From assembly GCA_049999725.1 (NCBI GenBank), contig JBNGIS010020010.1, positions 1 to 22,643 of the forward strand: 22,643 nucleotides of DNA, written 5' to 3'. The stretch comes from Haplomitrium mnioides. Its lineage: Eukaryota; Marchantiophyta; Haplomitriopsida; Calobryales. Of the stretch, positions 1 to 10,705 are shown piece by piece. The number at the start of each line of letters is the position of its first letter. The stretch's first letter is position 1. The position numbers were made by a program, and so were the translations under genes. Below the pieces are notes generated by a model, which saw nothing but the letters and a program-made list of their open reading frames with translations, was not told the DNA's origin and searched no databases.

Positions 1-1316
1 AAGATAACAAAGGGAGCCTCAGGCGCACGCACGGTTCTTATCTCGAGGGAAAGACGAAACAGTGACAACCGGCACAAGGCGCAGGGAGTCCGTTGAGGGC
101 CGCGGGTAACGTGGACCAATGAGGGGCTTATGTGGGTCAACCTCGGAAGGAGATCAGCCGACGGTCCGCCTACCCCTCTACGGTGCGGCGTCGGACAACG
201 TGGCGACTCCAGGGACCCCGCAGTAGCTCACGAGACACGCGGCAGCAGGAGAAGGTCTCATCGGACCTCGGGCAAAGAGCTGGTCAATCACGGAGGAAGA
301 GTATGCGCGACGGTCAGCCTACCCCCTTGCGGGATGGCGGCGGACGGCGGTGCAGCGGGTGACGTGGCACGAGGAGGGTGACTTGGGATCTACGAGGGGA
401 TATTTGGAGATTCCGTGGACTGGGTTCCGCGGTGCGCTTCGGAATTCTTTTCCGAAGAGCCCTTCGGGCTCAGCTGTGGGAATCTACGGAATCTCAGCCG
501 CAAGATTCCTCGGACTCCCCGTCGATATGACCGTTGTACCTTCATCATCACGGGACACGCGGCGCGCGCCTCTTGTTCGTTGTAACAGGATTAACGGTTG
601 AGCGCCACGCATTGTCACCTCCCAGCTCCAGGGAGCCAACGGGATTAACGATCGTTCTTGGGATCGGGCTCGCGAGTTCAGCGCTCGCAAGGGGAGTATA
701 TATCGGTTGTCTTCTAAATTCTTCGGGTTGATGCACGGGCAAGCTCAGGACGCGAGGCGACTGCACGCTAAGGGGAATCACAACGAAGGGGGGCTGGAAT
801 GAGAATTCCTTGACAAGATCCCGTGAAGCAGGGGTACTCGCTCAAGGGGAACCGGGGGATTTAGAGGAGGACTGGGGGGAGACCCAGGTGACCTCATCCT
901 TGCAGGCGGACCAGGGCGGAGGGTGACTGATACGGGATTTCGATTGTTTCCTAGTCAGCCTGGACTTCGGGAGAAGCCACCATGGGAGGACTTGGTGTCT
1001 TCTCTGCATTTTCTGTGTAGGAGCATCACGATCTGAGGGCAAGGAAACCACAACGAGGGGCGGCTGGAGTGGGAATTCAGTGAGGAGCTACGTGAAGCAG
1101 GGGTACTCGCTCAAGGGGAACCGGAGGAATGGGGGGAGACCCAGGTGACCTCATCCTTGCAGGCGGACCAGGGCGGAGGGTTACTGATACATAGATCCGA
1201 AGGGATTCCGGCCAGTTATGACTTCGGGAGAGGCCGCCAAGTGAGGAGCTTGGGGTTGTCTCTGATGTTCCTTGTGTGTGAGCATCAGCCCAGAGTGTTC
1301 GAGGACACTCTGGTGT
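1..1316. repeat. GC-rich noncoding repeat region with tandem duplications
   Basis: No protein family is recognisable here; the short open frames have no domain logic. The stretch is clearly richer in G and C than the copia DNA to its right. Segments at about 150-250 and 300-380 resemble each other (GACGGTC-GCCTACCCC followed by a GC-rich run). A second, clearer direct duplication occupies 771-1040 and 1041-1290. A TATA-like GAGTATATAT lies near 692-701. This could be the long U3 or untranslated part of a gypsy-type LTR element, but no LTR border or polyprotein is visible, so that is only a guess. Confidence 0.5.
771..1290 (+). repeat. Two-unit direct tandem duplication, about 260-270 bp
   Basis: The block CACAACGA..GGCTGGA..TGAAGCAGGGGTACTCGCTC at 779-842 recurs at 1049-1112. 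The block GACCCAGGTGACCTCATCCT at about 880 recurs at about 1138. Each unit ends in a weaker copy of a 'GACTTCGGGAGA-GCC' segment. The offset between units falls from 270 to 257 bp along their length, so they have gained or lost small indels. The second unit runs into the N gap, so more units may be missing. Confidence 0.85.
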
Positions 1317-1416
1317 NNNNNNNNNNNNNNNNNNNNNNNNNNNNNNNNNNNNNNNNNNNNNNNNNNNNNNNNNNNNNNNNNNNNNNNNNNNNNNNNNNNN
1401 NNNNNNNNNNNNNNNN
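1317..1416. other. Assembly gap of 100 N
   Basis: One hundred undetermined bases. The left edge carries a 7-bp stem (AGAGTGT / ACACTCT at 1292-1298 and 1305-1311), and the gap follows the tandem duplication. Either could explain why the assembly broke here. Confidence 0.98.
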
Positions 1417-1711
1417 GACTCGTCGAGGCTCGGGGTGGAGTGGGCTACCGGCAGCTGGTAGAGCTGTCTTCCAGAGGTGGAAGTAAAAGAAACTCTCTTC
1501 TGATCCTGAGGAAGTAAAATGAGGGCTTCTAGCGATGGAAGTAAAAAACTATCTGGAGAGGTGGGTGTGTGGGTTGCTGGGCTGCAGCTGTAAGGCAGCG
1601 GGACTCATAAGGGAAGTACCAAATTGTAGAAATCCAGAGGGCCTTCAAGGACTCTGTTCTCTCTTGTATATCGTATGTAAATTGTTTGTCTATATCTGTG
1701 TAGTTAGATTT
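1417..1711. other. Noncoding stretch, no gene seen
   Basis: No coding region or RNA gene is recognisable. The only pattern is the motif GGAAGTAAAA, which occurs three times within about 70 bases (near 1479, 1511 and 1538). The stretch probably belongs to the same repeat as R1 to its right. Whether its inverted partner also contains this part cannot be seen, because R2 leaves the window at base 22643. Confidence 0.4.
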
Positions 1712-2282
1712 CCTTTCTGCATTGTGTTGTTGGTTCATTAGATTAGGAAATGCAGATCAGCTGAGCAGACCTTGGGAACAGCCTTGAAGGGGGAGTCCAA
1801 TCCCTTGACACAAGCCTGGCATCCTGGGGGTATATGCTCTCTGTCCCTGATCCTTTTGCATAGTTAGAAATTAGATCACATTAGGATAGCTAGGATAATC
1901 TGTTTTCAGTTCTGAGACAACCCTGAGAGGGGGAGTCCAGACCTTGTTGTATTGTCAAGTGGTGCAGGTCACCAGCACCTATTCTGCCCCACACATATAA
2001 GGTGGCAGGGTCCCAAGGTTGGACCTTTGGAATATATGGAAGAATTACACGAATGCTGGGTGTTATGAATGTGGACTGGTCCTGAATGAATGAGTTGAGT
2101 GCAAACACAAGAAGAGTGAGTGGTGAACACCAGGTCTGTAAGGAAGGGGAAAGTCCTTAAGGCCTGAAAACGATAACTGGTGAGGGGCCATCTCAGAAAA
2201 GAACCTGAAAGCCCGAAACCTGTCCTCCCCTGCAGTCAAAACAGGGCCTGAAAAGGTTAAGGCCCGAAACAGGGGAGCGACA
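1712..2282 (+). repeat. LTR-like repeat R1
   Basis: This segment is present again, inverted, at about 22091-22643. Shared blocks include TCCTTTCTGCATTGTGTTGT at the left, the duplicated phrases 'GGGGGAGTCCA', a TATA-like ACACATATAAGG at 1991-2002, and a right end rich in GGCC(C/T)GAAA. The right end reads ..GGGGAGCGACA and then passes directly into copia gag. A TATA box in mid-repeat and a CA at the edge fit an LTR, with no primer-binding site after it, so a solo or 3' LTR is most likely. The left border is not defined. A non-LTR repeat cannot be excluded. Confidence 0.55.
1994..2000 (+). promoter_or_regulatory. TATA-like box of repeat R1
   Basis: CATATAA is conserved in the inverted copy R2 (complement of about 22351-22358, TACATATAAG). 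It sits in the middle of the LTR-like repeat, where a U3 promoter would be expected. Confidence 0.35.
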
Positions 2283-2351
2283 AATATCTAGTGACCAAGA
2301 GAGGTAATTGTCTCCTTCTATAGTCAATTTTTTGAAATTTAGCTTCTCCAT
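2282..2351 (-). pseudogene. Copia copy C: truncated start of gag
   Basis: On the minus strand an ATG at 2351-2349 opens a frame beginning MEKLNFK, then EGDNYLSWSLDI, and then breaks off at R1. The same residues in copy A (6905 onward) continue into a full plant copia gag (UBN2-type), so this is the N-terminal 20-odd codons of gag. Unlike copy A, this copy has no stop codon after MEKLNFK. The truncation falls exactly where the LTR-like repeat R1 begins, so R1 insertion, or a rearrangement with R1 at the breakpoint, removed the rest. Confidence 0.85.
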
Positions 2352-4129
2352 TATTTAGAATGCTCGAAGAGTTTAAAGATTATGGAGGATAAATAACAGA
2401 CTTATCAAAAATTCAGAAAAATAGGTATTAAACTTTTTTCTGCTTTGTGAATAACAGTTAAAACAGATTTTGATACATGTGGTAATATGGAAAGTGTGTT
2501 CCCTTTTCTTCTTGCTACAAGCAAGAGGATGATCTTCAAACCTTCAAGAAAATAAGTGTTGCAATCAGCAATACATCTTCACAATTCAGCAACAATATTT
2601 AAGGGGTTGTTGATGTCTCTACTTCCAAAAAAAGTCTTCAGAAGTTGGAGTAGAATATTTGAATTTGTAAGCTTGACCTCTGCACTTCTGAATCAAATCT
2701 TGAAGATAGATACTGCAGAAAAACTCTTGATAATAAAATTTGAATATACTTTGTATTGTAGAGGTTAAACCCTATGGACTTTTCGTGGCTATTGTGCCTA
2801 CTCAGAATCTCTACAAATTCTTGAGACAGAAAGTCAGTTTCCTCTATCTGATTTTATTGAAAAATGCATTTTCTAGAAATCAGATTCTATACTATAGCTA
2901 TAGCAATAGTCAATCTTTCTACACTTGTAGATTGATTTATGCTAATTACAATATATTGGATTCTCATATCCCAGAATAAAATTGTGTAACGCATTCTATT
3001 GAATTTAATAGTCTCCAGACTTCTATAGAACAAAGTACAAAGTATTGGTATATCATAGTTGTAAATGAAGTGATATGTTCATGATATATTTCACATTTGT
3101 ATTCTAGTAGGTGTATTTTTGCTTGATATTTAATAGAGATCCTTATCAACTTCCAATTTGACCAAGCCATCTGAATTGATATATGAATGGCTGATCAAAA
3201 CATCTAGGATGTAGGTGAAAATTTATACACACTGTGGGAATTGAGTATATTCTAGTGATTAACAAGTGTTTTTTCTCCAAAAAATGAAAATGTAGCTCTA
3301 ACTATATGGAATAAATAGTCTTAAAACATAACAAAGTTGTTATGCTCTTAACTTGTAGATGCAAAAGAGATTAGCTCTCTATTTATACTTATTTGTGAAT
3401 AGAATTGCATGAAATCAGGTCTGATAGACTTGCATGGAGTAGGTGATCAGATCTGCTTTTTCAAATTTGAAAAATAAGCGTGAATGATCATATAATAGTC
3501 GATTAAAAAAAAATGTTGTACTCGAGCTCAAAGAGATTGATTTAACACAGGCTCGACAGTGATCTAGCAGCTTTGGCAAACTTAATAGCTTTGGAAAGGT
3601 ATCTCGTACTTCGGAGAGGTTGGTTCGGGTACCTGCAATTGCCGCTTCACAAGCGACCTCCGTTTAATCCCATAAGTGAAATGGGAAAATCCAGCATATG
3701 TATATATAGCTATATCTTCTAGCTACTTTTGAGAGCCATGACTAAGGTCCCCTCCCTCCTGATTAGATTGAGGAATCTCCCCTCAAATCTGATTGTCTTC
3801 ATCTGCATGTGTTCGCAATCAGATTGTGAATACAAATCCTCTACAATTCGAATGTATATTTTGAAATATGGATTCTTTGTGCTTCGATCTTCAAACTGAG
3901 ACACTTCTTCAATGCTATTCGCTCGTTTGTTTGGATTAAAAAATAGTATTATATAATATAAAATTGATATATAAAAAATTTAATATCTATATAGATTGAG
4001 AGGGAGGGGGATTTAAAATCAGATTTCTATTAAGAAAGATACAAGAAATTGGTGTTTAGATTGTATAGAACAAAGATGAAGTAGGGATATGAAAAAAAAA
4101 TTATTTGTAAGCTACTCATGCTGATAACG
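2352..4129 (-). other. Copia copy C: long 5' leader
   Basis: Between the end of the C LTR (4130) and the gag ATG (2351) lie about 1.78 kb with no recognised protein. This is long for a Ty1/copia leader. It aligns, inverted, with the leader of copy A (5476-6904), with repeated landmarks: GGACCTTAGTCATGGCTCTC near 3735-3755 and at about 5480, GGTACCCGAACC near 3625, and the whole stretch before gag. The two leaders are therefore homologous and face each other. Confidence 0.75.
4116..4129 (-). promoter_or_regulatory. Putative primer-binding site of copy C
   Basis: Directly after the LTR end, the minus strand reads CGTTATCAGCATGA. From memory, a CGTTATCAGCA(C/T)GA-like segment follows the 5' LTR of many plant copia elements in place of the common TGGTATCAGAGC site. 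I cannot assign the tRNA from sequence alone. Confidence 0.55.
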
Positions 4130-4372
4130 TGTTATCGAAGAAGATTCAATTATTACACAATCATGAACAAGGTATGTGCTTGTAAATCTCTTCTACTCTT
4201 CTCTTTTCTCTTCTTATCCCATATCTCACTATCTCAAAACTCATATGACACCAAAGTACATAGTTATCTATCCTAAGATTAAGATTAAATATAATCCTAA
4301 TTATATGTGCTAATCCTAGATTAAGGTCTAATAGTAGATTAGACTATTTATCTTACTCTATATATTGTAACA
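4130..4372 (-). repeat. Copia copy C: 5' LTR (about 243 bp)
   Basis: On the minus strand it starts TGTTACAATATATAGAGTAA and ends ..CTTCTTCGATAACA, giving TG..CA borders. The pyrimidine-rich middle (GATAAGAAGAGAAAAGAGAA) and the many GATTAG/CTAATC motifs match the 3' LTR of copy B at 13791-14096, which has nearly the same length once its assembly artefact is removed. The putative primer-binding site follows directly. On the other side, copy A leader sequence starts at the very next base (4373). Confidence 0.8.
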
Positions 4373-6904
4373 GATATTAATTTTTCTTCATACATAAAAT
4401 TTATATTATATAATAACATTTTTTTATTCAAGAAGGCTCTATCCTCGCTGAAGAAGAATCGAAGATGTGCTTGATGCAGAATCAAATAGTGTTGAAAAGA
4501 AGAATCACGAATCTGGTTTTGCCTGCCTTCTTCGACACATATTTCATCAGTGAGCAAAATTGCTGCAAAAGGAATTGATGCAACAGTAGGAGCAATAGTG
4601 ATTGGGACAACAACATCTTGAAGCTGACAAATACCCATTCGAAAGGGAACTTGTCAAATTGCAAAGCTGAAAGAATTCAAACAAGATTGTTGAAGAAACT
4701 TGAATCGACAAAGCAGCATACTTATTGAGGCAATAGTAGCTGAAATGAGCAAAGAAATAGCATCAAAAGAGAATCAAGGCAAATTAACAATTGAAGAATC
4801 TATCAAATTTGAAGAAGAATGGATCAAATCTTGAGTAGTTTTGCCGGTTGTAGACGAAGCATTCAACGAAGGTTTGTTTGAAGGTCAAAATAGCAAGGAG
4901 TCATCATTTTGACTTTGATTGAACCTCGGAAACTCAAAAGTTTGAAAGGGAGAAATTGACTTTTTTGAAAGTTTGAAAAGGAATTAAATCAACATTTCGG
5001 TGAAGGTTCTAAAACAGACATTTGGGTATATTTTGAAAGTTTGAAAACTCAAAAGTTATAATCTGACTTGAAACAACATTACATCAATATTTCACCAATT
5101 TTCATAAGCTATATTGAAAGTTTGAAAAGAGGCACAGAGTAAATGGTGAAAGTTTGAAAGGGAAGAAGCGAACTCGACGACGAAACAACAATAAAGCCTT
5201 GTTTCGATAAACTTCTTAAAATATTAAAAGTTTGAGTCGCTACTTCGATGATTTTTGAAGGTTTAAAAAAGAAGAAACACTTGTTTGAAACAGATATGTA
5301 TCACTATTTCAGATATTTGGAAAATAAATATTTTTTTTTATAAAACTAATCTATGCTCAAAGGGGAATTTGCCCCTTATTCAAAGTCAAAAAATCATGAG
5401 GTGACAAGTGGCAACAAGTAGAACTAATCTAGGCTCATGGTCAAGTCAAACCCCACTCCTAGATGCAAAAGGTGATGGGACCTTAGTCATGGCTCTCAAA
5501 AGAAGGAAAGAGCCATAACTACTTATACATCTTCTGGGTTTTCACCTTCTACTTATGGGTTTAACTGGAGATCGCTAGTGAAGCGACGCTAACTATGGTA
5601 CCCGAACCAGTCTTTCAAAGCACCAGATCTCTTTCTGATGCTACTAGGTCCACAAATGTTGCAAGATCATTGCTGAGCCTATATTAAATCATCGACAAAG
5701 CACAGTTTTGCTGCCGAACCTATTTTGGCTACCGAACCTAATTCTCTTTGAGCTCGCATACAACATTTTTTTTCAAAAGATCCTAATCGACTGTTATATG
5801 ATCATTCAAGCTCATTCTTCAAATCTAATTAGCAAATCTAATTGCCTACTCTAATTCTTCACAAATAAGTAGAAACAGAGAGCTATTCTCTCTTGCATCT
5901 ACAAAGTCAAGAATATAACAACTCTATTATGCTTTCAAGCCACTAATTCAACATATACATAATCATATTTTCATTTTATGGAGAAAAACAATTTGTGAGT
6001 CAATAGAATATACACAATTGCAATAGTGTGTATAAATCTTTAGCTCTTTCCCAGATGATTTGACCAGCCATTCATACATCAATTTAGAGAGCCTCATCAA
6101 ATTGGAAGCTAACAAAGTTCTACAATATATATCAAGCATAATTACATCTATTGGTACAAATCTGATATACATTGGGAACATATCACTTTATTTAGAATTT
6201 TGATCTACCAATACTTTGTATTTAATGTTATAGAAATCTGCAGACTATAAAATCAAATAGAATCTGTTACAAAATTTTATTCTAGGATATGAGAATATAA
6301 TATATTTTCATTAGCATAGATCAATGTATAAGTGTAAAGAAGATTGACTATAGCTATAGGTACATTACAGATTCTGATTTCTATAAAGCAAATTTTTCTA
6401 TAAAATCAGATAGAGGAAACTGACTTTTTGTCTCAAGGATCTGTAGAGATTCTGAGTAGGCACAATAGCCATAATTAGTCCATTGGGTTTTCTCTCTACA
6501 ATAGAGAGTATATTCAGATTTTATTATACAGAGTTTCCACAATATATGTCTTCAAGATCTGATTCAGAAGTGCAAAGGTCAAGCCTACATATTCAAGAAT
6601 TCTACTCCAACTTTTGAAGACTTTTTGTGAAAGAAAAGACATCAACAACTTAAACATTGGTGCTGAATTGTGAAGACCTATTGGTGACTGCAACAATTAT
6701 TTTCTTGAAGATTTGAAGATCAGCCCCTTGCCTACAGCAAGAAGAAAAAGGAACACACTTTCCATATTACAATTGCTATCAAAATTTGTTTTAATTGTTA
6801 TTCACAAAACAAAATGGAAAAGAGTTTAATACTTGGTTTTTAAATTTTTGATAAATTTGCTATTTATCCTCTATAAACATCAAACTCTTCCAGCATTCTA
6901 AATA
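4373..6904 (+). other. Copia copy A: leader region
   Basis: Noncoding stretch upstream of copy A gag. From about 5476 it is an inverted copy of the C leader. The first 100 bases (AGATATTAATTTTT.., TTATATTATATAATA) also match C leader sequence near 3930-3990, so copy A's leader begins immediately at the outer edge of the C LTR, without its own LTR or primer-binding site. The middle (about 4500-5450) has no counterpart in C. It is AG-rich and holds a dispersed GAAAGTTTGAAA motif. No protein is recognisable. Confidence 0.65.
4925..5275 (+). repeat. Dispersed GAAAGTTTGAAA motif cluster
   Basis: The words TTTGAAAG / GAAAGTTTGAAA recur about seven times at irregular spacing within 350 bases, for example near 4938, 4966, 5033, 5119 and 5147. 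It is a degenerate short-motif cluster rather than an exact tandem array. Confidence 0.6.
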
Positions 6905-7783
6905 ATGGAGAAGCTAAACTTCAAATAGTTGACCATGGAAGGAGAGAACTACCTCTCCTGGCCACTAGATACTGCTGCACATCTTGTCTCTAAAGGATTG
7001 GAGAATATAATCCTTACAAATGAAGATATAATTGCACAACAAAAATCCCAGGCACTGGTATTCCTGATGCACCATCTGTTAAACTCTATGAAAATCCAAT
7101 ATCTGAATGAGAGTAACCTCAAAATTCTCTCGGACAATCTAAAGGACAGATTTGACCATACAAAGACCATATATCTGTTGAGAGCAAGGCATGACTCGAT
7201 TAACCTAAGGGTGCAAGATTTTGCAACCATTTCTAAATATAATAATGAGTTATTCAGAATTATATCACAATTTACTTTATGTAGACACCTTGTTTCTCAA
7301 GAGGAAAAAATTGAAAAAACCTTGTCCACCTTTCATACAACAAACATGATTCTATCTACCCAATATAAAAACATGAACTTTACAACATATTTTGAATTGA
7401 TTGCATGTCTGCTATTAGCAATAAAGTATCAAGACTTGTTGTTGAAAAACTCCAAAGTTAGACCCCTATGAGCCCTACCTCTAGCCCAAACATCTAAAGC
7501 CCACTTTTCAAGGCGAGCAAATAATAGAGGTATTTCTAGACCAAGGGCCAGATTTGGTTCCTTTAGACAAAACTCTCAAATGGGTAAAGCCTCAATACCT
7601 GGCAAGAATCAACAATTTAGATGGAGAGGTAGAGGAAGGGGAAACTCAGGAAGATTCTTCCAAAGAGGAAGAAGAGGAGGTAGAGCTTCATTTAACAACA
7701 AAAGTCAGCCTTCCTCAAGCATTTCAAGGGGATGAGTTGTTTGCAGCAAATGTGGAACTATAGGACATACTCATAAAATTTGC
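6905..7783 (+). pseudogene. gag: Copia copy A: gag with CCHC knuckle (broken)
   Basis: Gag packages the element RNA into virus-like particles. The ancestral start is the ATG at 6905 (MEKLNFK), which reaches an in-frame TAG after seven codons. Reading continues from TMEGENYLSWPLD to LKNSKVRPL at 7471. Family hallmarks of the plant copia UBN2-type gag are present: YLSW near the start, LKDRFDHTKTI, the RVQDF segment and EKTLSTFHTTNM. After a stop at 7469-7471, frames with an arginine/glycine-rich run (about 7620-7680) lead to a zinc knuckle CSKCGTIGHTHKIC at 7742-7783, an exact C-x2-C-x4-H-x4-C. At least three stops interrupt it, so no functional Gag can be made. Confidence 0.9.
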
Positions 7784-7930
7784 AGTATTCTAGCTCATCT
7801 AGTGGCATTATATGCAAAGGATAAGAGCTAGAACGATGCAATTGAAAATCATGGTGTAATCCTTGAATAAACAAATACCCTTAGCAATTATATCAGTAAG
7901 AAAGAAGATCTGAACACACCTGAGAACAAT

Positions 7931-8128
7931 ATGATTCAGTGTATAGACAATACACTACCCCTTGATGATATTAATACCTACATCATTGATAGCAACAGTA
8001 CTCACACAATTCTGAAATGCAAGTCCTACTTCACCAAGATTGTGCCCTCACACCAAAATGTGATTACAATAATGGGTTGTAACCAAATTGAAGAATGGCA
8101 AGGACCAGCAATAACCGGACTGCTATAA
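7931..8128 (+). pseudogene. pol: Copia copy A: protease region (broken)
   Basis: The aspartic protease would mature the Gag-Pol polyprotein. The translated stretch contains YIIDSNSTHTILKCKSYF, which corresponds to the family's D-S-G-(A/T)-T/S-H-T-I-L active-site block. The glycine of the catalytic D-S/T-G triplet has become asparagine (D-S-N), which should abolish activity. The frame closes at a stop after ITGLL. Copy B retains only the part from THTILKC onward (22046 downward), so the family consensus at this position cannot be read from this window. Confidence 0.75.
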
Positions 8129-9808
8129 GGGACCATTCTTCACATAAGATCCGCTATCTATGCACCAAGTGCTACTAAAAACCTCATTAATTTCATAAAC
8201 ATAAGAGACAATGGTTTCCATATACATACAAGCACTTGTAAGAAATAGAAATTGTTGCATATGTTAAAGCACACTCCTGAAGGATATATAATAAAAGAAA
8301 CCTCATTTATGTATCCTCTTGGTTCTTACATAACACAAATACAAAGTTTTAATACTCATGCAAAAAATATCGATCATACAATACTATGGCATAATCGCTT
8401 GGGACATCCAAGCACGACTATGTTTCAAAACATTTTAAAAGTATCTCGATCAATTCCTTCAAGCATAAGACCATATATGATCACAAAACCGTGCATACAC
8501 TATTCTCAAGGAAAAATGGCCTTACTACCAGCAATATCCAAGACAATTGTAGAAATTTCAAAGTTCCTTGAGAGAATACATGCAAATATATGTGGTCCTA
8601 TCGACCTGCTCAATGGACCTTTAGGGTATTTTTTGGTGATAATCTACGCTTCAACCAAATGGTCACAAGTATCTTTACTCTCTACCTAAGTCTTTATGAG
8701 GATATTGGCACATATTGTGAAATTGAAAGTTCAATTCCTAGAAAGTCCAATAAAAATCCTCTGAGTTGACAACGCAGGAGAGTTTACATCAAAAACTTTT
8801 GATGATTTCTGTATGACCATGGGTATAGATACCCAATACTCTGTCATGCATGTCCATTTTCAAAATGGAATAGCCAAAAGAGTAATTCGCAACATATAAA
8901 CAATTGCTAGGCCCATGCTTATGCAGACCAACTTACCAATTTCTGCGTGAGGCCATGCAGTACTACGAGTTGCATCACTTTTAAAATATAGGCCATCAGC
9001 TTTCAATACATCATCACCTCACCAACTTGCCTATGGTAATATACTTGATTTATCCCATTTAAGAGTTTACAATTGTCAAGTCCCAGTTCCAATTATAGGA
9101 CCGAAAAAGATTGAGATGGGACCTTAAAGACAAAAAAGCATCTATGTAGGATATGAATCCCCATCTATTATATGCTATCTAGAACCATCCACTGCTGATG
9201 TTTTCCAAGCCAGATTAGCAAATTGCCATTTTTATGAGGACATTTTTCCTATACCTTTTGAAGATAAAATTTCTTCATTACCAAAAAAACTACAATAGGA
9301 GAACACATCCCCACTACATGGATGGATCAAAGAACAAGGAAATGTGAGGATGAATTCAAGAGACTTCTTCACTTGGCTTACCAGATTCATTTAATGAAAT
9401 TGCAAAGGTAGCAAGGTCATACAAACCTTTAGTGAATATTGCTACAAGAATTCAAGATATTCCTAAACTAACAAGTGACCAATTACCAAGGCAAAAGAGT
9501 GGACGACCTCTTGGCTCAAAAGACTCTGAACCTTGGCAAAAATCTTTGATGAAGAAAACTACTTTCTCAGTTAATGTGTCAATACCATCATCATCTACAC
9601 TATTACTATCTCAGCCAACCATCTCCATATTAGAGCATCTTGACATTCAAGAGATATCACTCTACTACATGGATACATGGATTATATGGCAAAGAGAGAG
9701 TATAGATGTATATGATCATTTTGCATTCTTAGTTTCACATATTATATTCGATATATTGCGTGATCTAGGATCTGTCAAAAAAACTATGGACAATTTTGAT
9801 TGGATAGA
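8129..9808 (+). pseudogene. pol: Copia copy A: GAG-pre-integrase, integrase and linker (broken)
   Basis: Integrase inserts the cDNA copy into chromosomal DNA. The pre-integrase zinc region is visible as ILWHNRLGHPSTTMF (about 8383-8430), followed by CIHYSQ, where the second cysteine of the usual CxxC is replaced by tyrosine. The core has IHANICGPI (first catalytic D replaced by N), a TGA stop just before VDNAGEFTSKTFDDFC (8762-8764), and FQNGIAKR, where the family's catalytic E is K. Conserved downstream landmarks are LLKYRPSAFN, SPHQLAYGN and an RQKSGRPLGSKDSE linker. Further stops are scattered through the core. The sequence stops at DWIE, where a 2.1-kb insert interrupts it. Confidence 0.9.
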
Positions 9809-9811
9809 AAC

Positions 9812-9834
9812 AGCCGCTACTTTGAACCAAGAAC
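9812..9834 (+). repeat. Left terminal inverted repeat of the insert
   Basis: AGCCGCTACTTTGAACC plus six further bases pairs with 11919-11941 at 20 of 23 positions. Extended similarity (GCTACT-AG..TG) runs to about 9853. Confidence 0.75.
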
Positions 9835-10194
9835 CGCTACTAAGTTCCTGTTTCAATTGGCAGTTGAAATATTTTTTTGAAGATTTGTAATTCAAAAACA
9901 TCAAATTTAAGACTAAAAAAAAAAAAAAAGAAAAAATTTTTGTTTTTTCTGAACAAAAAATACATATTTTTCATTTAGATTATATTTCAAATATTTTCTT
10001 AGAAAGAAAACTTAAAAAAACAAACATTTTGGTTATTCAAATATTTTGAAAAAACTTGATACTATTGTGAATAAATTAAATTCATCAAAAAAGAAATAAA
10101 ATATATATTTTTCGGTAGAAAAAAAGTATAGGAAAACGTAAATGTCCATTCAGGTAAGGACTTTAAACCTGACTTTGAGCATCATAGCCAACAA

Positions 10195-10512
10195 AGTCTA
10201 TGCAAGCATAAACTCCAAACCAGAACCGTAAAGCATATGCACGCATAGACTCCAAACAAGAATCCTAAATCCTTTGTGTGCTTAGACTCTGAACAAGAAC
10301 AATGAAGCCATGTACGCATGAACTTTCAACTAGAATCCTAGAGCCAAAACACGCCAAGGTTCTAAATAAGAACCGTGCAGCTTATGCAAGCATAGACATT
10401 GAACAAGGACTCTGAACAACAACCTTACAGCTTAAGTGCGCAAGGAAACCGAACAAGAACTACAAAGCCTTAATGCGCAAAGACACTAAACAATGTGCAA
10501 AGACTCCAAATC
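10195..10512. repeat. Degenerate minisatellite, about 45-bp period
   Basis: Loosely repeated units contain GCATAGACTCCAAACAAGAA(C/T)C followed by (T)AAAGC..ATGC. Recognisable starts lie near 10206, 10246, 10288, 10351, 10388, 10431 and 10480. Units differ by substitutions and small indels. There is no coding potential. Confidence 0.65.
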
Positions 10513-10705
10513 ATTCTAAGATTAGAAATTGAGTTCAAACCATTCTTGGACTATCAAATGGGTCAACTTATTCTTAGGCGCAATAAACCAAATCTTGATG
10601 AAAAGACTTGTAGTAGATTGAAAGAGCAACAAGATGAAACTTTTGCAAAAAAAATATTTGGAAAAAATAAATTTTATTATTCATGCAAATTGTACAAAGA
10701 CGTCC

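Noticed and set aside
130-601. Several 80-residue open frames in the GC-rich left end
   Set aside because: They overlap in different frames, have arginine/proline-rich composition expected from GC-rich DNA, show no family motif, and lie in internally repeated sequence.
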